Shown: piece after piece, positions 1-6,000 of the stretch
Numbering within the stretch: the stretch's first letter is position 1
Layout: each line of letters begins with the position of its first letter
Origin: Crocinitomicaceae bacterium
GTDB lineage: Bacteria; Bacteroidota; Bacteroidia; Flavobacteriales_D; Crocinitomicaceae
Length of the DNA stretch: 6,000 nucleotides
NCBI GenBank assembly: GCA_023264075.1
Contig: JALQTG010000181.1
Span: forward strand, 1-6,000
Reading direction: 5' to 3'
Translations under genes and position numbers: made by a program
The notes under the pieces: generated by a model
Seen by the model: the letters and a program-made list of their open reading frames with translations, nothing else
What the model was told of the DNA's origin: nothing
The model's database searches: none

Positions 1-3000
1 ACCAACCCATTATAAATAAAGTAAGTGAGCATTTCTCCACATATTCATCCCTAACAGATGATGAGTTGCGCGGAAAAACAACCGCTTTCCGCAAAAAAAT
101 AACGGAGGAAACCGCTGCTATCGAGCAAGAGATAGAAGCGCTAGAGGCTACATCAAATGATCCTTCTACTCCAGTGGACTCCAAAGAAGCCCTTTTTGAG
201 AAAATCGATAAGCTTAAACTGAAGCTTGACGAGAAAATTGAGGAAATTCTAGCAGAGATCCTTCCAGAAGCATTTGCAGTGGTAAAAGAAACGGCTAGAA
301 GATGGTCAGAAAATGGTGAGTTAAAAGTTACCGCTACTGATTTTGATAAAGAACTCGCTGCGAAAAAAGACGGGATTGAAATAAATGGTGACAAAGCTAT
401 TTGGAAAAATAAATGGACAGCCGCTGGCACTGAGGTAGAATGGGTGATGGTACACTATGATGTACAAATCATGGGTGGAGCAGTATTGCACCGTGGAAAT
501 ATTGCAGAAATGCAAACTGGAGAAGGAAAAACATTAGTAGCAACCCTACCTGTTTATCTAAATGCCTTATCTGGAAAAGGTGTACATGTGGTTACCGTGA
601 ATGACTACCTTGCTCGTCGTGATAGCGAGTGGATGGGACCGTTGTATCAATTTCATGGACTTACTGTAGATTGTATTGACAACCACCGCCCGAACTCAGA
701 AGGTAGAAAAAAGGCATACCGCTCAGACATTACGTTTGGTACGAACAATGAATTTGGTTTTGATTACCTGCGTGACAATATGTCTAGTGATGTTGAAAGT
801 CTTGTTCAACAGAAACACCATTATGCCATCATCGATGAGGTCGATTCGGTGTTAATTGACGACGCACGTACTCCTTTAATCATTTCTGGACCAACACCAC
901 GCGGTAATGAACAAGAGTATGTAGGACTTAAACCAAAAGTTGAGCGTGTTGTAGAAGCGCAGCGCAAGCTAATCAACCAAGTTCTTGCTGAAGCAAAGAA
1001 AGATCTCGCCGTTCTCAACGAACCTATTGATGACAAAAAGGAACAAAAGCGCAGATTAGAAGAAGGAGGGATAAAATTATTACGTGCCTATAGAGGTTTA
1101 CCGAAAAACAAAGCATTGATAAAATTCTTGTCAGAGCCTGGTGTAAAAGCGCATCTTCAAAAAACGGAGAACTTCTACATGGCCGAGCAAAATAAGCAAA
1201 TGCCCATAATTGATAAAGAATTATTCTTTGTCATTGACGAAAAAAATAACACCATCGACCTTACTGACCGCGGAATCGACTTGATGTCTGGAAATGAAGA
1301 CCCCACGTTCTATATTTTACCGGACATCGGAACTGTGTTAGCGACTTTAGAGAAGGATACAGCCAACAAAGAAGAATTGGCTCAAAAGAAAAGTGAATTG
1401 ATTCGAGAGTATTCTATCAAATCAGAGCGAATTCATAGCGTTAATCAACTTTTAAAGGCATATACCCTATTCGAGAAAGAAGTAGAATATGTATTGGTGG
1501 ATGGAAAAGTGAAAATTGTAGATGAATCCACTGGTCGTATAATGGAAGGACGTCGCTATTCAGACGGTCTGCACCAAGCAATTGAAGCGAAAGAAAACGT
1601 AAAAGTAGAAGATGCTACACAAACGTATGCGACAGTTTCCTTACAAAATTACTTCCGTATGTACCACAAACTGTCAGGTATGACAGGTACGGCAGAAACT
1701 GAAGCTAAAGAATTCTGGGACATCTACGAACTAGATGTGGTTGTCATCCCTACGAATAAGCCAATTGCACGGAAAGATTTGGACGATTTAGTGTACAAAA
1801 CGGCACGTGAAAAATACAATGCAGTAATTGTTGAAATTGAACGTTTGGTAAAAGAAGGCCGACCGGTACTTGTGGGTACTACTACGGTAGAAATTTCTGA
1901 ATTATTGAGTAGAATGCTGCAGATTAAAGGCATTAAACACAATGTATTGAATGCCAAGCACCATCAGCGTGAATCAGAAATTGTTGCCGAAGCTGGACAA
2001 GCTGGAGCTGTAACGATAGCTACAAACATGGCTGGTCGTGGAACGGATATTAAATTACGCGCAGGCGTAAAGGAGTCAGGTGGATTGGCGATTGTTGGTA
2101 CTGAGCGACACGACTCACGACGCGTTGACCGCCAGTTAAGAGGTCGTGCTGGACGTCAAGGAGATCCAGGTTCCTCTCAATTCTTTGTTTCTCTAGAGGA
2201 TGATTTGATGCGTAAATTCGGTTCCGAGCGCATAGCTAAGTTAATGGACCGAATGGGATTGAAAGAAGGAGAAGTGATTCAACATGGAATGATTTCGAAG
2301 TCTATAGAACGTGCACAGAAAAAAGTAGAAGAAAACAACTTTGGTAATCGTAAACATTTGTTGGAATACGATGACGTAATGAATGCACAACGTAAGGCAG
2401 TTTATAGAAAACGTAAAAATGCCTTGTACGGAGACCGGTTAGACTTGGATATTGCGAATATGTTTTATGATACAGCGGAGGTAGTTTGCAACCAATTTAG
2501 TGGTAAAGATGACTTCGAAGATTTCGAATTGGAACTCATTAAAATTCTTGGAATTCAATCTCCAGTATCGAAGGAAGACTATTCATCTACTTCTCCGGCT
2601 CAGCTCGTAGATCAGGTTTACAATAAAGCGATGGAACGTTATGAAGCCAAGAATGAAGCTATTGCAGCAATGATTTTCAAAGACGTTACGCGTCATTACG
2701 AAAATCCTGAAAACAGAACACGACACATACGCGCTCCTTTCACTGATGGAATTAGAGGGTTAGAAGTTTCAACGACCATTCAAGACGCCTATGATACTAA
2801 AGGAAAGTCAATGATTAAAGCGTTTGAGAAAGCGATTGTTCTTGGATTAATTGACAACGAATGGAAGGAGCACTTGCGTGAAATGGACGACTTGAAGCAA
2901 TCCGTTCAACAGGCACGACATGAGCAAAAAGACCCTTTATTGGTTTACAAATTGGAATCGTACAACTTGTTCCGCGACATGTTGGATCGTTTGAATAAAG

Positions 3001-3299
3001 AAACAGTTGAATTCTTGGTAAAAGGAGTTGTTCCTGTGCAAGAAGCGCCTCAATCCGTTGCGAATCAAGCCGCGAAACAACAAGATAGTTATGCGCAAGC
3101 ACAAGTGAATCAGACAGCATCAACAAGTAGCACTCCTCCCCCTCAATTTAGAGGGAGTCAAGGGTACGACCAAGCGATGGCTAATTCAGAACAGCAAAGT
3201 ATGCCTAAACCACAACCGGTTGTTGCTGACAAGAAAATCAATCGAAATGATCCTTGTCCGTGTGGAAGTGGTAAAAAGTACAAGCAATGTCACGGCTAA
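1..3299 (+). CDS. secA: Protein translocase ATPase subunit SecA, Bacteroidota type (5' end outside window)
   Basis: SecA is the cytoplasmic ATPase motor that pushes unfolded preproteins through the SecYEG channel. The reading frame is open from base 3 and the residues before position 66 (QPIINKVSEHF, then SLTDDELR) match the usual SecA N-terminal region, so the gene begins before the window and the TTG at 66 is an internal leucine codon. Visible landmarks are Walker A TGEGKT (516-533), DEVD of the DEAD-type box (834-845), the SGMTGTAETEA segment near 1674-1706, MAGRGTD (2028-2048) and QLRGRAGRQGD (2133-2165) of the second nucleotide-binding domain. The helical scaffold and two-helix finger region lies around 2800-3000. 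A Q/S/P-rich linker follows, then a zinc-binding tail CPCGSGKKYKQCH (3255-3293). About 1098 residues are visible against about 900 in E. coli; the excess is mainly an insertion after DEVD, roughly 924-1215, as in other Bacteroidota. All ATPase motifs are intact. Identification is secure. Confidence 0.98.
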   Translation, partial: QPIINKVSEHFSTYSSLTDDELRGKTTAFRKKITEETAAIEQEIEALEATSNDPSTPVDSKEALFEKIDKLKLKLDEKIEEILAEILPEAFAVVKETARRWSENGELKVTATDFDKELAAKKDGIEINGDKAIWKNKWTAAGTEVEWVMVHYDVQIMGGAVLHRGNIAEMQTGEGKTLVATLPVYLNALSGKGVHVVTVNDYLARRDSEWMGPLYQFHGLTVDCIDNHRPNSEGRKKAYRSDITFGTNNEFGFDYLRDNMSSDVESLVQQKHHYAIIDEVDSVLIDDARTPLIISGPTPRGNEQEYVGLKPKVERVVEAQRKLINQVLAEAKKDLAVLNEPIDDKKEQKRRLEEGGIKLLRAYRGLPKNKALIKFLSEPGVKAHLQKTENFYMAEQNKQMPIIDKELFFVIDEKNNTIDLTDRGIDLMSGNEDPTFYILPDIGTVLATLEKDTANKEELAQKKSELIREYSIKSERIHSVNQLLKAYTLFEKEVEYVLVDGKVKIVDESTGRIMEGRRYSDGLHQAIEAKENVKVEDATQTYATVSLQNYFRMYHKLSGMTGTAETEAKEFWDIYELDVVVIPTNKPIARKDLDDLVYKTAREKYNAVIVEIERLVKEGRPVLVGTTTVEISELLSRMLQIKGIKHNVLNAKHHQRESEIVAEAGQAGAVTIATNMAGRGTDIKLRAGVKESGGLAIVGTERHDSRRVDRQLRGRAGRQGDPGSSQFFVSLEDDLMRKFGSERIAKLMDRMGLKEGEVIQHGMISKSIERAQKKVEENNFGNRKHLLEYDDVMNAQRKAVYRKRKNALYGDRLDLDIANMFYDTAEVVCNQFSGKDDFEDFELELIKILGIQSPVSKEDYSSTSPAQLVDQVYNKAMERYEAKNEAIAAMIFKDVTRHYENPENRTRHIRAPFTDGIRGLEVSTTIQDAYDTKGKSMIKAFEKAIVLGLIDNEWKEHLREMDDLKQSVQQARHEQKDPLLVYKLESYNLFRDMLDRLNKETVEFLVKGVVPVQEAPQSVANQAAKQQDSYAQAQVNQTASTSSTPPPQFRGSQGYDQAMANSEQQSMPKPQPVVADKKINRNDPCPCGSGKKYKQCHG

Positions 3300-3313
3300 G
3301 CTAATCGACAGGT

Positions 3314-4780
3314 ATGAAAGCCATTGTTATTGGTGCCGGTATTGGAGGACTCGGGGCTGCCATTCGACTTGCGAAAGAAGGCTATGCAGTTACAGTTTTC
3401 GAAGCCAACAATCACGTTGGAGGAAAAATGAACAATCTTCAACTAGGTGAATGGCGTTTTGATATGGGGCCTTCCGTATTTACGGGACCTGAATATATTC
3501 GTGAACTATTTGAATTATGCGGAGAAGATTTTTCAATTTTCCAGTATAAGAAACTCGATGAATCATTCACCTATTTTTTTCCAGATGGTCAACATTTTAG
3601 TCTTCCAGCAAATGAAAAAGACCTAATAGCAACGTTCGAACGAGAACTGGGTGAGGACCCTAAAGTTGTACGGAAATACTTGAAGAAATCTGGAGAAAAT
3701 TATAAGGCCATTGCCCCTCTTTTCATTGAAACATCTTTACACCGTTGGAAAGGATTATTGAATAAGAAATTGCTCAAAGCACTTTCTAGACTACCGAAGT
3801 ACAAGCTCAATAGCACCATGAATGAGGAGAATACCCATACATTCTCCAACCCGAAAACCATCCAGATTTTCAATAGATATGCGACGTATAATGGAAGTGA
3901 CCCATTCAAAACACCCGCTATGCTCAACATGATTCAGCATTTGGAAATGAATGAGGGCGTATATCTACCGAATAAAGGGATGGTAAATATTGCGCACACA
4001 TTGAAAGAACTTGCAGAACGGCAAGGTGTAACTTTTCGATTTCAAGAAAAAGTTGAAAAAATTCACCTAGATAAAAATGTAGTGGTTGGTGTTCAAACCG
4101 AAATAGGCCGATATGATGCTGAAGTCGTCCTGAGTAACATGGACGTTGCCTTTACCTATGAAAAGCTCATGCCCGAAGCTGATCGGCCAATGAAAATATT
4201 AAATCAGGAAAAGTCAAGTTCTGCGATGGTATTTTATTGGGGAATCCGTAAGCAATTCTCAGAGTTAGGTGTCCATAACATGATCTTCTCATCAGATTAC
4301 ACCAAGGAATTCAAAGCGCTTTTTGATGATTTCACACTCCAAGATGATCCTTCTATATACATCAACATTACTTCGAAAGAGATACCGTCTGATGCGCCAA
4401 TTGATGGTGAAAATTGGTTTGTTATGATCAACGTAACTATCAACAAAGGACAAGATTGGGATGCTTATCGGTCAACAGCACGAAAAAAAGTGATTGAAGT
4501 CATCAATAAAACTCTGAACACATCCATTGAAGCTTATATCGAGGAAGAATTTGTAATGGACCCTGTTTTTATTGAAAATACGTACTCAGGGAAATTTGGT
4601 TCAATCTATGGGAATTCGTCGAATAACACCTATGCGGCCTTTTACAGACACCCCAATTTTAGTAAAAAAATAAAAGGACTATACTTTGCCGGAGTTACTG
4701 TTCACCCAGGTGGAGGTATTCCATTAGCCTTAAACAGCGCAAAAATTGCGATTGAGTGTTTGCGACAAGACAAGAGCTAA
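3314..4780 (+). CDS. crtD: CrtI-family carotenoid desaturase, probably CrtD (hydroxycarotenoid 3,4-desaturase)
   Basis: This 488-residue FAD-dependent desaturase acts on membrane carotenoids. The N-terminus has the dinucleotide-binding fold motif GAGIGG (residues 7-12) with the acidic E30 at the end of the second strand. The C-terminus carries the FAD-binding signature of the CrtI family, LYFAGVTVHPGGGIPLAL (456-473). Full length fits the family (about 490). Residues 188-207 (RYATYNGSDPF, then TPAMLNMI), 301-311 (SSSAMVFYWGI) and 432-437 (YGNSSN) resemble what I recall of flavobacterial CrtD, which introduces the 3',4' double bond into 1'-hydroxy-gamma-carotene on the way to myxol or saproxanthin. 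Phytoene desaturase CrtI is the main alternative; no crtB lies beside the gene, where flavobacterial crtI is usually found. The ATG starts immediately before the FAD motif. The 14-nt gap after secA suggests co-transcription, and no good Shine-Dalgarno is present, which is normal in Bacteroidota. Family is certain; the exact step is inferred. Confidence 0.85.
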   Translation: MKAIVIGAGIGGLGAAIRLAKEGYAVTVFEANNHVGGKMNNLQLGEWRFDMGPSVFTGPEYIRELFELCGEDFSIFQYKKLDESFTYFFPDGQHFSLPANEKDLIATFERELGEDPKVVRKYLKKSGENYKAIAPLFIETSLHRWKGLLNKKLLKALSRLPKYKLNSTMNEENTHTFSNPKTIQIFNRYATYNGSDPFKTPAMLNMIQHLEMNEGVYLPNKGMVNIAHTLKELAERQGVTFRFQEKVEKIHLDKNVVVGVQTEIGRYDAEVVLSNMDVAFTYEKLMPEADRPMKILNQEKSSSAMVFYWGIRKQFSELGVHNMIFSSDYTKEFKALFDDFTLQDDPSIYINITSKEIPSDAPIDGENWFVMINVTINKGQDWDAYRSTARKKVIEVINKTLNTSIEAYIEEEFVMDPVFIENTYSGKFGSIYGNSSNNTYAAFYRHPNFSKKIKGLYFAGVTVHPGGGIPLALNSAKIAIECLRQDKS

Positions 4781-4782
4781 GA

Positions 4783-5574
4783 TCAGTTTCTCGATGCTGA
4801 CTTACTTTGGAAATCATACAAGTGATTCCCCGGATAGGTCAACAACTTCAGTTCACCTTCCTCAAGAACCGCATACGTGCGGTACTTAATCCAATCTCCA
4901 AGGTTAATATAACGAGAATTTTCACCCACGCCGAGATCAATGGGTAAATGACGGTGACCAAAAACAAAATAATCGAAATGCTCTTTTTGGAGTTGTTCTT
5001 TGGAGTAAGTTACTAACCACTCTTTATCCTCGCCAAGAAATACTTCGTCAACATCACCCGTTGCAGCGCGACTTTTTCTAGAAAAATAATTCGCGATACC
5101 GATTCCAAAATTGGGATGAAGTCGCGCAAAGCACCATTGAAAAAAACGGTTAGAGAAAATCTTCTTAATGAATTTATATCCTTTATCACCAGGTCCAAGT
5201 CCATCACCGTGACCAATCAATAATTTCTTACCTCCTACTTCAACTTGGATGGGTTCACGATGCAGGAAAACGCCAAGTTCTTTGGGGAAATAATCAAACA
5301 TCCACATATCATGATTTCCGATGAAAAAATGGATTTCAACACCTTTATCTGATAGCTCTGCAATTTTCCCTTGAAAGCGCACAAAACCCTTAGGAACAGC
5401 ATGCTTATACTCATACCAGAAATCAAAAATATCCCCTACAATGTATATAGCATCCGCATCTTTACTCACCTCTTCTAACCATTGCACCACTAATTTCTCG
5501 CGTTCCAAGCTTTTTTCATAAGATGGAACACCGAGGTGAAAGTCAGATGCAAAATAGAGTTTAGGTGTGCTCAT
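4783..5574 (-). CDS. lpxH: UDP-2,3-diacylglucosamine diphosphatase, LpxH-like metallophosphoesterase
   Basis: LpxH hydrolyses UDP-2,3-diacylglucosamine to lipid X and UMP at the inner face of the cytoplasmic membrane, the fourth step of lipid A synthesis. The 263-residue product shows the calcineurin-like phosphoesterase metal ligands in order: SDFH (D11, H13), GDIFDFW (D48), GNHD (N87, H88), GHGDG (H122) and GHRH (H207, H209), which correspond to the two-metal site of E. coli LpxH. The GDIFDFW and GHGDG contexts favour LpxH over generic phosphoesterases. It is slightly longer than E. coli LpxH (240), with a short basic and polar C-terminal tail. There is no signal peptide, consistent with a peripheral cytoplasmic-side enzyme. 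The ATG lies 10 residues before the first metal ligand, as expected. It follows the thioredoxin-like gene by 5 nt, so the two are probably one transcript. Its stop faces the crtD stop 2 nt away. A second LpxH-like paralogue of different role cannot be excluded. Confidence 0.92.
   Translation of the reverse strand: MSTPKLYFASDFHLGVPSYEKSLEREKLVVQWLEEVSKDADAIYIVGDIFDFWYEYKHAVPKGFVRFQGKIAELSDKGVEIHFFIGNHDMWMFDYFPKELGVFLHREPIQVEVGGKKLLIGHGDGLGPGDKGYKFIKKIFSNRFFQWCFARLHPNFGIGIANYFSRKSRAATGDVDEVFLGEDKEWLVTYSKEQLQKEHFDYFVFGHRHLPIDLGVGENSRYINLGDWIKYRTYAVLEEGELKLLTYPGNHLYDFQSKSASRN
4868..4883. repeat. Perfect 6-bp inverted repeat with 4-nt loop inside the lpxH 3' region
   Basis: The sequence ACCGCA-TACG-TGCGGT can fold as a 6-bp hairpin on either strand. 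It lies in lpxH codons for RTYAV and begins 88 nt past the crtD stop. There is no T-run after it in either direction, so it is not a standard intrinsic terminator. It may be a chance result of codon use. It is listed because it is a GC-rich hairpin just past the end of the plus-strand operon. Confidence 0.3.
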
Positions 5575-5579
5575 TGCGC

Positions 5580-6000
5580 TTAATGTCCAAAAATGCTTTT
5601 TAACGTTTGCTCGAGTTGATATCCGCGAAGCTTAGTGGCGATAATATTCCCTTCTCGATCAATCAGGACAGTATGAGGAATACTGCTCACTTGATACAAC
5701 TTAGCGGCTGCACTTTGCCAGAACATCAAGTCTGAAACGTGCCCATTCCAGACCAAATTATCCTTAGCAATGGCAGCTACCCATTTATCCCGGTCTTTAT
5801 CCAAGGAAACAGAAAACACTTCAAATCCATCTTCATGATACGTTTCATACAAATGCACAACATGTGGATTTTCTTTGCGACAAGGACCACACCAAGATGC
5901 CCAAAAATCCAATAAAACTACTTTTCCCTTGTAATCTGACAGTCTCATCATTTTTCCATCTGGATTCGGCAACTCAAAATCAGGAGCTGCGGAACCCGAT
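5580..6000 (-). CDS. TlpA/ResA-type thioredoxin-fold thiol-disulfide protein (5' end outside window)
   Basis: The visible 139 residues are a complete TlpA-like thioredoxin domain (AhpC/TSA-Redoxin class). It opens with SGSAAPDFELPNPDGK, where APDF is the usual start of such domains, continues with YKGKVVLLDFWASW, and has the redox-active WCGPC at 5880-5894. The cis-proline of the fold is in SSIPHTVLID (proline codon 5676-5678). Both cysteines are present, so the domain should be redox competent. Relatives in Bacteroidota are usually exported to the periplasm or anchored as lipoproteins and reduce disulfides, for example in cytochrome c maturation; the signal sequence needed to show this lies beyond 6000. 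The frame stays open to the window edge, and APDFEL lies upstream of the TTG at 5972-5970, so that TTG is an internal leucine codon. Full length could be about 170 residues (ResA-like) or over 350 (with an N-terminal DUF4369-type domain). It lies upstream of lpxH with a 5-nt gap. Confidence 0.93.
   Translation of the reverse strand, partial: SGSAAPDFELPNPDGKMMRLSDYKGKVVLLDFWASWCGPCRKENPHVVHLYETYHEDGFEVFSVSLDKDRDKWVAAIAKDNLVWNGHVSDLMFWQSAAAKLYQVSSIPHTVLIDREGNIIATKLRGYQLEQTLKSIFGH

Noticed and set aside
2815..3126. Open frame of 103 codons on the minus strand opposite the secA 3' region.
   Set aside because: It lies wholly antisense to conserved SecA sequence and shows no recognisable domain; it is best explained as a shadow of secA codon use.
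3139..3155. CCCTC / GAGGG inverted repeat with a 6-nt loop in the SecA linker, considered as a terminator or attenuator before crtD.
   Set aside because: Only 5 bp of stem, no T-run, and it lies about 145 nt inside the secA coding region.
3212..3223. Perfect 12-bp palindrome ACAACCGGTTGT inside secA, about 90 nt before the crtD start, considered as an operator for crtD.
   Set aside because: One or two 12-bp palindromes are expected by chance in 6 kb, no recognisable promoter accompanies it, and it encodes ordinary residues of the SecA linker.
3220..3450. Open frame of 76 codons on the plus strand spanning the secA-crtD junction.
   Set aside because: It overlaps two well-supported genes in another frame, and its translation resembles no family I know; it is a shadow frame.
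3700..3930. Open frame of 76 codons antisense to crtD with a hydrophobic start resembling a signal or membrane segment.
   Set aside because: The hydrophobic look follows from the codons on the opposite strand; there is no independent support.
4780..4805. TCAG / CTGA pairing near the convergent stops, considered as a bidirectional terminator.
   Set aside because: The stem is only 4 bp with a loop of about 10 nt and no T-run.

Overview
The window looks like chromosomal DNA of a member of the Bacteroidota, most likely a pigmented flavobacterium-like organism. Three things point there: a long SecA (at least 1098 visible residues) carrying the internal insertion typical of Bacteroidota SecA, a CrtI-family desaturase of the flavobacterial CrtD type, and start codons with no Shine-Dalgarno sequence in front of them. 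The DNA is moderately AT-rich. The assignment rests on remembered family features, not on a database search.

Layout: four protein genes fill almost every base. On the plus strand, secA (its 5' end lies outside the window) runs to 3299 and is followed after 14 nt by a carotenoid desaturase gene, probably crtD (3314-4780). On the minus strand, a thioredoxin-fold TlpA/ResA-type gene (its 5' end lies beyond 6000) ends at 5580 and is followed after 5 nt by an lpxH-like gene (5574 down to 4783). The two pairs converge, and the stop codons of crtD and lpxH are only 2 nt apart. No gene-free stretch exceeds 14 nt, so there is no room for an RNA gene, a promoter or a classical terminator outside coding sequence. 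I saw no tRNA, rRNA, CRISPR array, transposase or insertion sequence.

Function: three of the four genes serve the cell envelope. SecA drives protein export across the inner membrane. The LpxH-like hydrolase makes lipid X for lipid A, the anchor of the outer membrane. The TlpA-like protein is probably an exported thiol-disulfide protein. The desaturase makes a membrane carotenoid. The tight same-strand spacing suggests two operons, secA-crtD and tlpA-lpxH, but the members of each pair do not obviously share a pathway. This looks like a conventional core-genome region. I found no evidence of a new biological system; the observations worth a check concern gene starts, operon structure, the exact carotenoid step and the convergent junction.
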